Both the position numbers and the translations under genes were made by a program. This document shows, one piece after another, positions 48,284 through 57,528 of a stretch of DNA of 64,000 bases (positions are counted from its first letter, which is position 1; each line of letters starts with the position of its first letter). Origin of the DNA: JACKAQ01 sp020634975 [NCBI: Calditrichia bacterium]. GTDB lineage: Bacteria > Calditrichota > Calditrichia > RBG-13-44-9. Below the pieces are notes generated by a model, which saw only the letters and a list, made by a program, of their open reading frames with translations, was not told where the DNA came from and did not search any database. Where the stretch lies: contig JACKAQ010000008.1 in NCBI GenBank assembly GCA_020634975.1, positions 37,671-101,670 of the forward strand, in the 5' to 3' direction.

Positions 48284-48315
48284 CCGGAGATTCACGTTTT
48301 CGCATGAATCTCCGG
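48284..48315 (-). repeat. Hairpin downstream of the 33-aa basic protein
   Basis: CCGGAGATTCA (48284-48294) and TGAATCTCCGG (48305-48315) form an 11-bp stem with a 10-base loop, 54 bases after the small gene. It could terminate that transcript, but no T tract follows. Confidence 0.5.
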
Positions 48316-48368
48316 GTTACACAATTCCGTTGAATGTATCTGTGCCGGGATTTGATGGCACAAATCCA

Positions 48369-48470
48369 TTAATCCCATTTGCCATTTTTCTTATGGCGAT
48401 TTTTCCGCATGCGTTTTTTTCGTTTGTGAGTTGAGATTTTTTTGCGTTTTCGCTTTTTGCCACAGGGCAT
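48369..48470 (-). CDS. Small basic COX24/AURKAIP1-type protein (33 aa)
   Basis: A very short gene that is usually missed by size filters. It encodes MPCGKKRKRKKISTHKRKKR and a similarly basic end (RHKKNGKWD). More than half of the residues are Lys, Arg or His. The MPCGKKRKR start and THKRKKR-x-RKNRHKK core match the AURKAIP1/COX24-domain small proteins annotated in Bacteroidota and related phyla, which are thought to be ribosome-associated. The Shine-Dalgarno AAGGAGGTGAT is complete and well placed, implying strong translation. Confidence 0.85.
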   Translation of the reverse strand: MPCGKKRKRKKISTHKRKKRMRKNRHKKNGKWD

Positions 48471-48571
48471 CGTATCACCTCCTTTTGGCTTTTGGTCTAC
48501 AATACTTCAAGTTTTATGCCAAAAGAAAAATAGTGGATTTAGCTTGTTTTTATTGAATTTGGGCGAGGGAA

Positions 48572-48610
48572 ATTCTCAAAATGAAATAGAAATGATTTCA
48601 TTTTGAGAAT
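48572..48610 (-). terminator. Long hairpin after the amidohydrolase gene
   Basis: ATTCTCAAAATGAAA (48572-48586) and TTTCATTTTGAGAAT (48596-48610) are a perfect 15-bp stem with a 9-base loop, 47 bases after the restored stop of the M20 gene. The T run on the minus side is short, so this is a probable but not classical terminator. Confidence 0.6.
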
Positions 48611-48657
48611 AATTGCCGGAGATAAGAAGTGGGGGAGAGGGCGGCAAAAAATTGGCG

Positions 48658-49916
48658 CTACAGGCTGAATGGGGTTTCCTGTTGCGCGATATCTACAGCC
48701 GTGTTTAGCAGCACGTTTATGCCTTTTCTCGACATCCTGCCAATGCGTCCATTCGTCCGGAGCATGGCTGACACCGCCAACACTGGGCACAAAAATCATT
48801 CCGGACGGGGTAATTTTTGCAAAAACTGGACATCATGTCCGGCACCGCTGGGCATTTTTTGTAATCGTAGCCCAGTTTTTTTGTGGATTTTTCAAATGCG
48901 GAAATCACATCCGGGTGGCAATCCTGCGGCGAAAGCCAGCTGCGTTCTTCATATTCAAACATCAGCCGGTGTTTACGGGCAATGGCGGATAATACCCGCC
49001 GACATGCAGCGGCAAGCTGGCGCATCACGTCTTCGTCAATATCCCGGCCAACCAGCGTAAAATCGACTTCCCCGGGAATGGTGTGCGCAAAACCGGGTTT
49101 TAAATCCACTTTCCCGACGGTCAAGCGACTTTTGTCTGAACCTTCTTCATCGATGATCCGGTAAATTTCGTGCCCGAAATCCGCCAGCCCCATAAAAGCA
49201 TCGCTGCGCATGTGCATCGGTGCGGTTCCGGCGTGATCCGCTTTTCCGATCAACCGGACCATCCATTTGAACACACCTGAAATGCCTTCCACAACGCCGA
49301 TGGGTATTTTTTCCAAATCGAGAACCGGTCCCTGTTCGATATGCAATTCCAGATACGTTAGCATTGATGCCGGTTCCCGGCGGGCATGCAGCGCGTCGTG
49401 CGGGTGCAAATCGAAATTTCGCAATGCGTCGATCAAATATTCGCCATCGGCGGAACGGGCGGTTTCGATCCACGACGGCGTAAGATCACCGACGATGGCC
49501 TGCGCACCGAACATGCCGCCAAAACGCCCTTCTTCTTCGCTGGTTGCGATCACTTCGATGGGGTGGTTTAATGCAATATTCTGCTCGTTGATAATGCGAA
49601 CACATTCCAGCCCGCCAATGACACCCAATGTCCCGTCGAACATGCCGCCGCTGGGCACGGAATCCGTGTGTGATCCGATGACCACAGCAGGTTTATCCGG
49701 GTCGCCCAATCGACCGATGACATTCCCGGCACCATCCATCCGCGCCGTCATGCCGTTTTCACGAAATTTTTTCATCAGCCATCTGCGCCCTTCCATGTCA
49801 GCATCAGTTAAGCCGGGGCGATAAATGCCTTTGTCTTCCGGATTATAGCCGATTTTGGCCAGTTCGTATAAATCGTTTTCAACCCGTTGGAGATTAATAT
49901 TGTATATTTTCGCCAT
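48658..49916 (-). pseudogene. M20-family amidohydrolase (allantoate/N-carbamoyl amino acid hydrolase type), frameshifted near the 3' end
   Basis: The intact part (about 355 residues) has the Zn-site motifs VIGSHTDSVPSGG, GTLGVIGGLE and IEVIATSEEEGRFGG, plus ELHIEQGPVLDLEKIPIGVV and KADHAGTAPMHMRSDA. These enzymes cleave N-carbamoyl or ureido amino acids or allantoate. The C-terminus is scrambled by three single-base length changes in homopolymers at T6 48855-48860, T5 48814-48818 and T4 48724-48727 (plus strand). Correcting them restores MPSGAGHDVQFLQKITPSG, MIFVPSVGGVSHAPDEWTHW and DVEKGINVLLNTAVDIA, the expected family ending with stop at 48658. Uncorrected, the frame ends at 48717. It is 51 bases after the formamidase gene. 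Confidence 0.88.
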
Positions 49917-49967
49917 GATGCGTTGTTTCCTTTTTTGTATTGTAAATTTTTAAGTATCCGAATAATG

Positions 49968-50891
49968 TCATTTGAACATGTTTGTTGGCAAATACGCGCC
50001 GACAACCCAGTTTGGGGCATTCACCACTTCAGTGATTTTTAAATGAACCGCAACGCTGCACAAACAATACGCGAGTTCTGCGCTCAAACCGTATGTTTTC
50101 ATGAGATGATCGATCATCTCGCGGATGGCTTCGGTTGCGGCGTTCATCAGCGAATCCGCGATCCCGAGCGTTACAACATATTTTTGGGATGCGTGTGCCG
50201 GTTCTTTGTTCACCAAAAGTCGCGGAAAACGCGATTGCTGCTGTTTGATCAGCGAAAACCTGAGGCGTATCGTCATCGGCGATTCGATGGCGGTGCCGCA
50301 AACCTCGCCATCGCCCTGTGCTGCGTGCGTATCGCCAACGGAAAAAAGGGCTCCCGATACCTGAACCGGCAAAAATAAGCGGGCACCGATGGTCAAATCC
50401 CGGCAATCGATGTTGCCGCCAATGGGCAACGGCGGGATGGTCGAAAATTCGCCAGCCGCAGCCGGCGCAATCCCGATGGTGCCCGGAAACGGTCGGGTGG
50501 GGATTTTTATGTCCGGTGTAAATTCAATAAAATCAGATGAATAGCGGGAGTGATGCAAATACGGTTCACTAAAATCATTTGCCAGCAACCCGAATCCCGG
50601 GATGATGCCCGTCCATCCCCATTGGCTGATTTGGCAATCGAGGACGTCGACAACCAGCGTATCGCCCGGTTCAGCGCTATCGATAAACACCGGACCGGTT
50701 ACGGGATTGGCAACGTCCGAATCGAGATTGAGGATATCTGCTGCCGTTGAATCCGGACGAATGCGCCCGCCGGATGCTTCCAATATTTCGAAATCGACGG
50801 TGTCGCCCGGCGCAATCGTTAACACAGGCTGCCGGGAATTATCCCATTTAAAATGATGGTGTTTGGAGTGTATCGTTTGAAATTTCATCAC
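49968..50891 (-). CDS. Acetamidase/formamidase family protein
   Basis: 307 residues of the FmdA_AmdA family: HFKWDNSRQPVLTIAPGDTVDFEI split at the N-terminus, VTGPVFIDSAEPGDTLVVDV, the GxIGIAPA-like FPGTIGIAPAAAGEFSTIPP, GGNIDCRDLTIGARLFLPVQ and SVGDTHAAQGDGEVCGTAIE. These hydrolyse short amides to ammonia and the acid. Its pairing with an N-carbamoyl/allantoate-type hydrolase gene suggests a small nitrogen-scavenging operon, which is inference. Confidence 0.92.
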   Translation of the reverse strand: MMKFQTIHSKHHHFKWDNSRQPVLTIAPGDTVDFEILEASGGRIRPDSTAADILNLDSDVANPVTGPVFIDSAEPGDTLVVDVLDCQISQWGWTGIIPGFGLLANDFSEPYLHHSRYSSDFIEFTPDIKIPTRPFPGTIGIAPAAAGEFSTIPPLPIGGNIDCRDLTIGARLFLPVQVSGALFSVGDTHAAQGDGEVCGTAIESPMTIRLRFSLIKQQQSRFPRLLVNKEPAHASQKYVVTLGIADSLMNAATEAIREMIDHLMKTYGLSAELAYCLCSVAVHLKITEVVNAPNWVVGAYLPTNMFK

Positions 50892-51005
50892 AAATATTCT
50901 GTTTGACCGCTGTTTCGAGTATCGATATTATCAAGAAATGATAAAACGCAGCGGAAACCAAGCCAGAAATTATTCTTTGTGACAACTTGTCGGTTAATTG
51001 GCGGT

Positions 51006-51392
51006 TTAAAACATCCCGTTATCATGGGCAAAAGTATCGGGAATTATTTGCAGCACATCCCAATGTTCAACAATTTTCCCGTTTTCATCGAACCGGAAAA
51101 TATCGATGCCGGCATAATTGTGGTCGTTTGGCCATTCCTGAAAGCAGTGCAACACCACCAAATCGTTCTCGGCGATGGCGCGTTTGAAGTGCACTTTTTT
51201 GCCGGGATATTCCTTTGCCATCCGTTGAAAATATTCAATGAATGCCGCTTTTCCATCGCCGACATGGGGATTATGCTGGATATACACATCACCGGTGAAT
51301 TGCTTAATCGCGGCTTCCGGCTCGCATTGATTGAACATCAGATCGTAAAATGCCATCGCATTTTGTTTGTTCATTGCTGTATTTTGTGCCAT
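51006..51392 (-). CDS. SnoaL-like NTF2-fold protein
   Basis: 128 residues: NKQNAMAFYDLMFNQCEPEA, QFTGDVYIQHNPHVGDGKAA, FKRAIAENDLVVLHCFQEWP, GIDIFRFDENGKIVEHWDVL. This matches the SnoaL/predicted-ester-cyclase group widespread in bacteria. No substrate can be inferred. It follows the nuclease-like gene (11 bases) on the same strand, so they may be co-transcribed. Confidence 0.88.
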   Translation of the reverse strand: MAQNTAMNKQNAMAFYDLMFNQCEPEAAIKQFTGDVYIQHNPHVGDGKAAFIEYFQRMAKEYPGKKVHFKRAIAENDLVVLHCFQEWPNDHNYAGIDIFRFDENGKIVEHWDVLQIIPDTFAHDNGMF

Positions 51393-51403
51393 ATTTTCTC
51401 CAT

Positions 51404-52441
51404 TTAATGATTTAAAATAGTGCCAAATCCAAAGGTAAAACTTCCGTATTTTTTCCCGAAATGATATTTTCCCTGAAAATCAATGACCATCACATCTGCC
51501 AAACTGAATTTCAATTTGGCAAATGGCATCCATTTATCCGTTCCAAAAGATTCTCCAACGGTCAGAATGCCAATCGGATTGTTGAACCGGAAATTCATTC
51601 CCCAGGTTAATCCAGTCAACAAAATTTCATCGACAATGTGGAAGGATGTAAACATTTTATCGAGGTCGCCATATTCAAAACCCACCACGGGTAACAGGAT
51701 TTTCCCCCTGGCTTCACCGGTAAACTGATGGGCATAAACCAATCCAAAATCAACTGCAGCACATTTTCTGCGGTTGTAAAATCTGGCGGAAACAATTACA
51801 TCATCCACCGAATTTGTGGTGTGGCGATTGAAAATGCTCGAAAAATTCAACCGTAATCTGTGTTTCCCCGAAAAATCATCGTAATTCAAATTGAACACCC
51901 GGAATGGTCGGTCACCGCCTCGTTCTCTCATCGAATTTGAATAGCGGAAGTGAATGCTGTATGCGTCATCAGGATTGGGAATGCCGGTAACCAATTGATT
52001 TTTCCAAATCCCTCTATTGCGGGATCTCGCGAATTGTTCAGCCGTAACGTATGTTTCAATGTCGTTGCCATCGCCGGTGTTTGCATATCTGCCGAATCCC
52101 GCTTTCAAATATTCGATGTTGAAGCATTTGTTCGGCACCAAAAAGCGTTGATACAAATGGACAAACAGCGTGTCGCCGGAGTTTTCCTGTTGCGTTTCGG
52201 TGTATTTAAGCGGCTGATTTTTCAACATTTTTTCGGCATATTTGATGATCTTTTTTGACAAACCGCTGTCGTCCGCAGAAATCGGAACCGTTTCCACATT
52301 GGCTAATTTGACAAATTGCCCTTTTTTTGAGAGGAACAGGTTTGTGTCAATTATGTTAACAATTTCAATCGTCTTATATTCCTGCGAAAATGCGAGATGC
52401 TGAATCGAAAAGAGGATGAGGAGTAACCAAAGGTTTTTCAT
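51404..52441 (-). CDS. SNase-like N-terminal domain fused to a beta-rich envelope domain (copy 1)
   Basis: 345 residues. A signal peptide (LLLILFSIQHLAFS) is followed at about 22-150 by a staphylococcal-nuclease-like fold: TIEIVNIIDTNLFLSKKGQF, VKLANVETVPIS, a helical KKIIKYAEKMLKNQPL, and FNIEYLKAGFGRYANTG with ARSRNRGIWKNQ. The active-site stretch reads KLANVETVP where nucleases have RLxxVDTPE, so the Arg, one Asp and the Glu are not conserved. From about 165 the chain is alternating beta (FNLNYDDFSGKHRLRLNFSS, FEYGDLDKMFTSFHIVDEIL) and ends in FGTILNH, like an outer-membrane barrel. A paralogue lies at 60331-61437. Confidence 0.7.
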   Translation of the reverse strand: MKNLWLLLILFSIQHLAFSQEYKTIEIVNIIDTNLFLSKKGQFVKLANVETVPISADDSGLSKKIIKYAEKMLKNQPLKYTETQQENSGDTLFVHLYQRFLVPNKCFNIEYLKAGFGRYANTGDGNDIETYVTAEQFARSRNRGIWKNQLVTGIPNPDDAYSIHFRYSNSMRERGGDRPFRVFNLNYDDFSGKHRLRLNFSSIFNRHTTNSVDDVIVSARFYNRRKCAAVDFGLVYAHQFTGEARGKILLPVVGFEYGDLDKMFTSFHIVDEILLTGLTWGMNFRFNNPIGILTVGESFGTDKWMPFAKLKFSLADVMVIDFQGKYHFGKKYGSFTFGFGTILNH

Positions 52442-52584
52442 TTGAAGTGATTCTGCTGTTATAATGTTGATTCAATTTATTGGAAGATGTTTATTGTAAC
52501 CGGGATTTGAATTAATTTTAACAATCGCGATTCAGCTTGTTTCACCTGATAAATTCGATATATTCAATCCAAAAAGGAAATAAA

Positions 52585-53043
52585 ATGATGCAATTTGATA
52601 TAAAAAAAGTGGTTGCCGCAGTATTTGTTTTGTTTTTTGGATTGATGGTTTACGCTGCGTTTTCCGGTAATTCGGACAGCACCCGCGATGATCTTTCGGG
52701 TGTCATTATTGCGCCGCCACAGGATTTTTTCATAATTCCGGTGGAGAATAACGGACAGGAATTTTCGCTAAAAGCTGCTGCACTTGAATTGGAAAAAGCC
52801 ATTCAATTTCATCCCGAAATCAAAAAAATTGCCCTGCAATATCGGATTGGCGATGCGGATAATTATTTTTTACTCGATTTGAATGAGAATACAATCCAAA
52901 ATACTGCCAAAAATGAATACGGTACGATTGTCCAAACCACCTGGACCGGTTCGGCAATTCAGCGAATTCAATGGTGCAAAAGCAACGGTGATTTTACACC
53001 GGATGGCTTATCCGCACCCGAAAGCCGAAATTTGTATCATTAG
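52585..53043 (+). CDS. Hypothetical protein with N-terminal membrane segment
   Basis: 152 residues from the ATG at 52585 (MMQFDIKK), where AAAAAGGAAATAAA provides the Shine-Dalgarno; the frame extends to a TTG at 52537. Residues about 9-30 are hydrophobic (VVAAVFVLFFGLMVYAAFSG), followed by a small exported domain (ELEKAIQFHPEIKKIALQYR, NENTIQNTAKNEYGTIVQTTW). No family recognised. It is the only plus-strand gene in the right-hand 40 kb. Confidence 0.65.
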   Translation: MMQFDIKKVVAAVFVLFFGLMVYAAFSGNSDSTRDDLSGVIIAPPQDFFIIPVENNGQEFSLKAAALELEKAIQFHPEIKKIALQYRIGDADNYFLLDLNENTIQNTAKNEYGTIVQTTWTGSAIQRIQWCKSNGDFTPDGLSAPESRNLYH

Positions 53044-53097
53044 GTTGCCTGAAAATCAACTTCTGTTGCCAAAATGATGTTGTTAAAAATCAGATTA

Positions 53098-53808
53098 TCA
53101 GACAATCCGCTGTTCTTTAACCCCTTTTACCAACAGCCAAATGCAAAGCGAAAGCTCCGCGATAACGGCTGGTAAAACAACAATATTTGCAAAAAATGTC
53201 TCATGTGCCGGAAAGAGGAATATGCCAAAACTGTTCAACAGATAGCCAACAGCTGCGATCATTAAAAAAATCCCCAAAACACCCGGAAAAAGGTTCGATT
53301 TGAAAATGAGGTAGCCGAGAATAACACAGTGAATGCCAAAAAAAGCGCCGGCAATCAGATAGCCGATGCCGTGCATTTCCAAAAATAGCAGCACTAAACT
53401 ATTGATTTGATCCGCCCCGAAAGTATTCAGATAATCCGCACCGCTCAGTAACTCCAACGAAATAAAATGATTCAACATATTGACACTTGCAATTGCGGGA
53501 TGTGCCAATATCCGCAACGTCGCGGCAATCAGCGATAGCGTTTTATTGACCGGTTTGAGCAACACATAAAACAGAATAGACACAACTGCATCACACAAAA
53601 ATGCGATCAAATCGCTGGCGAACCCGATACGGAACAGAAATTCGGAAGCCATAATATTATTGGCTGTTGCCGTTGCATCACCGTGAACAATTAAATTGCC
53701 ACGAACAAATCCTTCACTGAATCCTGCACAAACAATTATTATCAAATACAAAATTCCGGTAATTCGCGCAATAGTGCGGTATGGCGTTTCTGTAATCGTA
53801 TTCTTCAT
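53098..53808 (-). CDS. DUF4386 multi-pass membrane protein
   Basis: 236 residues from the ATG at 53808, placed by GGAG about eight bases upstream; ten more in-frame codons reach 53838. Six or seven membrane segments: ARITGILYLIIIVCAGFSEG, FLCDAVVSILFYVLLKPVN, LEMHGIGYLIAGAFFGIHCVI-type segment and AVGYLLNSFGIFLFP. FVRGNLIVHGDATATANNI is the family signature. Function unknown. Genes of this family are typical of accessory islands and cassette arrays. Confidence 0.85.
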   Translation of the reverse strand: MKNTITETPYRTIARITGILYLIIIVCAGFSEGFVRGNLIVHGDATATANNIMASEFLFRIGFASDLIAFLCDAVVSILFYVLLKPVNKTLSLIAATLRILAHPAIASVNMLNHFISLELLSGADYLNTFGADQINSLVLLFLEMHGIGYLIAGAFFGIHCVILGYLIFKSNLFPGVLGIFLMIAAVGYLLNSFGIFLFPAHETFFANIVVLPAVIAELSLCIWLLVKGVKEQRIV

Positions 53809-53997
53809 CAGGTTTTCTCCAGCGAGTGAGGTTTTCATTGGATTTCTCGAAGGTCATTGTAATGATTTTTTGCGTTTTTACAAACAAAAAAGCATCCGGA
53901 ATTCATGCCTGCTGAAAGTAATCATTATCTTAAAATGCTAAACTCAAGCGAATTCGAAGAAATAAAAATGATACATCAGATAATCCGAGCTGAAAAA

Positions 53998-55215
53998 TTA
54001 TTGATTTATTTCTCCGGCTTTTTTCAACGCGTATTTTGAGAACAGCGGTCCAATAATTTCATGGACAATTGTTGACCCGATGATAACGTTAATAATTATA
54101 TCCGCGAGTGGTTGAAAGGTTGGATTTTGTTGAATAACCAGCGCCAAACCGATTACGATACCACCCTGCGGTATCAGCCCGCCGGCGGTATATTTTTGAA
54201 CGGATTCGGAGGATTTTGACAATTTACCACCCAAAAAAGCTCCGCTAAATTTCCCGATAAATCGAAAGATAACAAATAAAATTATCAACCAATAACTTGA
54301 AAATAGCACCGAAAAATCCAGATGAAGGGCGCTGATTGTAAAAAACAAAACGAAAATCAGCTCTTCCGTATAGCGTTCGAGCATTTTGAATAATTTGTCT
54401 CTTTGGATGGAATAGTTTGTTACGATTATACCCATTGTCATTGTCGACAACAGCTCATCAACTGATACATATTTTGCAATACCGTAGCATAATGCCAAAA
54501 GGCTGATGATGAGTGTTATTAAAACACTCTCTGTTTCTTTGTCAATTAATTTGGTTAACAGATTTAAAATATAGCCAAAAATACACCCCAAAATCACTGC
54601 ACCGAAAATACTGAACAACGGTTGAGTGATTGCACTGATTGCGATGGATTGATTGGAAATAAACATGCCCGACAAGGCAATTGCCAAACTGTAATTGATG
54701 ATGCCCAAAACATCATCAAACGCTGCAACGCCCATTATTGTTGATGTGACTTCACCTTTGGCTTTGTATTGGTGTTCGATCGCCAATGTTGCCGAAGGAT
54801 CTGTGGGTGAGGCTAATGAGGCAATTAGTAGCGAAAGCGGTAAATAAAACGCAAAAAAGCCACCTGACTCTGCCGGAATAATCAGCGGCGAAATCATCAT
54901 GAAAACAATCGAAACACAAATAAAAGCTAACTCGGCTTCAAATAGTGTAATAAACACTATCGGTTTACCCAACCGCTTCACCTTTGGAAAATAGAGGGTG
55001 CCACCAACGGAGAAAGTAATAAATGCCAATGAAAAATTGGTAATGAGGGCCGTGTGCTCGATAAACGTTTTTGGAATAACATGCATTATATCGGGGTTTA
55101 GAAGGATTCCGGCGAGGATGTATCCGGTTACTTTTGGCAATCTGAGACGAGTACATATTTCACCCAGAATAAATCCGGTAAAGATGATGATGCCAACAAT
55201 CAGGATAGGTTCCAT
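53998..55215 (-). CDS. Na+/H+ exchanger-type cation:proton antiporter
   Basis: 405 residues, eleven to twelve membrane segments: FILGEICTRLRLPKVTGYIL, ASLASPTDPSATLAIEH, GVAAFDDVLGIINYSLAIAL with the D-D ion-binding pair of CPA antiporters, and the late GLIPQGGIVIGLALVIQ. There is no cytoplasmic RCK domain, unlike the antiporter at 24.7-26.6 kb. The substrate is probably Na+ or K+ in exchange for protons. Confidence 0.9.
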   Translation of the reverse strand: MEPILIVGIIIFTGFILGEICTRLRLPKVTGYILAGILLNPDIMHVIPKTFIEHTALITNFSLAFITFSVGGTLYFPKVKRLGKPIVFITLFEAELAFICVSIVFMMISPLIIPAESGGFFAFYLPLSLLIASLASPTDPSATLAIEHQYKAKGEVTSTIMGVAAFDDVLGIINYSLAIALSGMFISNQSIAISAITQPLFSIFGAVILGCIFGYILNLLTKLIDKETESVLITLIISLLALCYGIAKYVSVDELLSTMTMGIIVTNYSIQRDKLFKMLERYTEELIFVLFFTISALHLDFSVLFSSYWLIILFVIFRFIGKFSGAFLGGKLSKSSESVQKYTAGGLIPQGGIVIGLALVIQQNPTFQPLADIIINVIIGSTIVHEIIGPLFSKYALKKAGEINQ

Positions 55216-55291
55216 TGAACAAATTTCTTAATTTTTTTTGATTGTGACGTAATATGAGAAATAACCAATTGACAACGTTGCAATAATTCTA

Positions 55292-55534
55292 TTATTTCAA
55301 CAATTCAGGTAATAGATTTCGATTATTGAATCGAGCCTTGAACCACTTTTTTACTGAAATTTCCCCAAAATCAACATGAAAAATTGACGAAAACATTAAA
55401 TTCTTTATAAAAATCAACAGTATTTTTTTTAAAAAAGATTTAAATGATTTTACATCAATAGCAAATTCTTTTAAAAATTGTCCAAAAGATGTATGAATTT
55501 CTGTCCTGCTGAAAAATATGGAGCTATTTGGCAT
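55292..55534 (-). CDS. Possible small protein or gene remnant (80 aa)
   Basis: An open frame of 80 codons rich in Lys, Phe and Ile (SSIFFSRTEIHTSFGQFLKE, FHVDFGEISVKKWFKARFNN). I do not recognise it. Its start lies directly against an attC-like half-site, and it has no clear Shine-Dalgarno. It may be the end of an inserted element. Low certainty that it is expressed. Confidence 0.3.
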   Translation of the reverse strand: MPNSSIFFSRTEIHTSFGQFLKEFAIDVKSFKSFLKKILLIFIKNLMFSSIFHVDFGEISVKKWFKARFNNRNLLPELLK

Positions 55535-55558
55535 AACCGTTGTGTGTAGCTGTTAGCG
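55534..55558. repeat. attC-like half-site after the DUF2809 gene
   Basis: On the minus strand CGCTAACAGCTACACACAACG begins 36 bases after the DUF2809 stop, the position at which complete sites begin after other genes here. GTTAGCG (plus strand, 55552-55558) would be the core. No matching second arm is seen within 200 bases, so it is a solo or disrupted site. Confidence 0.4.
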
Positions 55559-55593
55559 ATATTTTATGTACCGTTAATCAATTGATGTGGCGA

Positions 55594-56014
55594 TTACGCT
55601 TTTCGAAAAAATATACGCCGGTAGTACTCCAACAGATACGCAAGAATATCCAGCCAATCGAAGGTCGAGCCAAGAATGATATGCGCAATCTCGCACTCAT
55701 CGATTCCCAAAATATTTACCAAATCAAGGTATTGCGAAATTTCAATGAGTATTGAAAAAGTAAGACACCAAAAGCAAGTTTAAAAATGAGCATTCGCAAA
55801 AGGACCGGACGAAATAGAAGATCATTATTACGACGAGAACATCACCCAGAAATGGGCGAATAAATGTATCCCGGATAAATAGGGCAATGATTATTTCTAT
55901 CGCAAAAATAGAGCAAAAATCAAAAAGCGCGTAGCGAAAATCGAAGGGGCATATGTTGATTTGGTTTCGTATCAGTGACCTGATTTTATGGCAGAATGCA
56001 ACAATAATTCTCAT
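55594..56014 (-). pseudogene. DUF2809 membrane protein, frameshifted
   Basis: The upstream frame (56014-55742) gives IEIIIALFIRDTFIRPFLGD then VLVVIMIFYFVRSFCECSFL, the N-terminal DUF2809 pattern (IRP-x2-GD-x-LVV). The downstream frame gives ILIEISQYLDLVNILGIDEC then AHIILGSTFDWLDILAYLLE, its C-terminal pattern (E-x2-QY, II-G-T-x2-W-DI-AY). One base removed from the A5 run at 55755-55759 joins them into a membrane protein of about 130 residues with stop at 55594. The N-terminal residues before about 20 do not match, and a second shift near the start (CCCC after ATATG) is possible. A plus-strand frame over this region is antisense. Confidence 0.7.
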
Positions 56015-56045
56015 GTTGCGCCCGGTTATTTGCTGAAAATAAAAC

Positions 56046-57251
56046 CTAACGCAGCAAAATCATTTTTCGGCTTTGCTCAAAATGGTCAGCCTTCAGCTTG
56101 TAAATGTAAATGCCGCTCGCGTATGATTGTGCATCCCAATTAATGTCATAATTTCCGGCTGACTGTTCGCCGGAAACCAAAGTTACCAATTTTTGACCGA
56201 GCATGTTGAAAACGCTGAGTTCAACTAAAGCCTTTTTAGACAGGTTGTAATTTATGGTTGTTGTCGGGTTAAAGGGGTTGGGATAATTTTGGTTTAATTG
56301 AAAATCGATTGGCGCGTTTTCAAAATGGTCATTCAGCGAGGTTAAATAATTGCTATCCGGATAATAAGGTTGCGGAATGATACCTTCATTGCTCAATAAA
56401 ATCCACAAACTTTGTTGGGTTAAAATGTCTTCCACTTGAACAGAATCGCCGTTGAGGAATGCCAAATTGGAAATCAATCGCACGCCGTGCGAATAATCCG
56501 CATACATGGCTATATGCCCGTTATACACTGGTTGAATGGGATTATTCACGCCCAAATGCCAGCCATAAATGACAACCCGTTCATAATTTCTGTCCAGACT
56601 ATAAATTTTATTTGAGATGATGATATATCTTTTTAGTGCCGCCAACGATGTTATTTGCGGATCTGTCAAATCCCAATTGATCAAATTGTTGTTTGACTAA
56701 ACCTGTGTGTTGCCAGAAAACCGGAACGGTTGTCATGGTATCCGATGGCGGAATGGGTTGAGGCTGTAGCTTGAATTCGGCATTATTATATATGATATCT
56801 ACCATTTTTTTTGTTGGCAGGATGCAATTCAAGTTGTCTGCCAAAAATTGTGCAGTGGATGGGGTCATTGGTATGTAAAAATAATCCTGATCCGATCCGA
56901 TCGCCATATAATCGCACAGCGTATAAAAATTAACGTATAGCTGTTACCGCTGATCGATTGATTGATTGTTATGGCTTTTAATTTTCGGGAGAAAGAAGGG
57001 ACATTGCCAGATAAAATTTCACTGACGACAGCTATTTCTCGATTGATGATGCTCAAATTTTTTACCTGATTGACAAATGCTGAACCGGTTAGCGCATTTG
57101 CCGGACGATCGGGAATGTTTAAATACATGATTGAATCACTGGTTGTCCAATTCGGTCTGATATTGTCCGTGAGAATTGTGGACTCAGACTGACTAAAAAT
57201 CATTTCGGTTGAAATTAGTATAAAAAGAATAGCCTTAATCAGCTTTGCCAT
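56046..57251 (-). pseudogene. Secreted protein with type IX sorting-like C-terminus, two frameshifts
   Basis: Three frames read as one protein of about 400 residues. Part 1 (57251 to about 56930): signal peptide ending in EMIFSQ, then LKAITINQSISGNSYTLIF. Part 2: YMAIGSDQDYFYIPMTPSTA, NCILPTKKMVDIIYNNA, PPSDTMTTVPVFWQHTG. Part 3: INWDLTDPQITSLAALKRY, RVVIYGWHLGVNNPIQPVYN, MYADYSHGVRLISN, then NQNYPNPFNPTTTINYNLSK and SGIYIYKLKADHFEQSRKM. One base is missing in A5 at 56925-56929 and one extra in AAA at 56683-56685 (plus strand). The middle domain is a recurrent uncharacterised family in these phyla, to my recollection. Confidence 0.8.
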
Positions 57252-57406
57252 AGTGTATTTACCTGTCTATAAAATTGCACAGAACATTTTTTGCCGCTCT
57301 TTTGTGGTTGAATTCAAGCCAACCAATGATAAAAATAAATGGGAAAAGATGCAACTGATGATTGACACCCAAAAAATATTCGAAAGCGTGGGAGAATGGA
57401 AAATTA

Positions 57407-57455
57407 ATTCAACCATCTCCGGGGGTGACGGTGCTCAGAAAGGAAATGGTTGAAT
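57407..57455. repeat. Inverted repeat in the gap between the DUF1801 and secreted-protein genes
   Basis: ATTCAACCAT (57407-57416) and ATGGTTGAAT (57446-57455) form a 10-bp stem around 29 bases. It lies in a 278-base gap that otherwise shows nothing. No T tract; role unknown. Confidence 0.4.
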
Positions 57456-57528
57456 TACAGTTGTTTAATCCAACTTTTTATGATGGTTGAGATTTCTTCA
57501 CCGACTTTTTTTTGCTGCTTCATTCGAT

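Noticed and set aside
55540-55755. Plus-strand 71-codon open frame
   Set aside because: It lies antisense to the C-terminal half of the DUF2809 gene, which has a recognisable family pattern.
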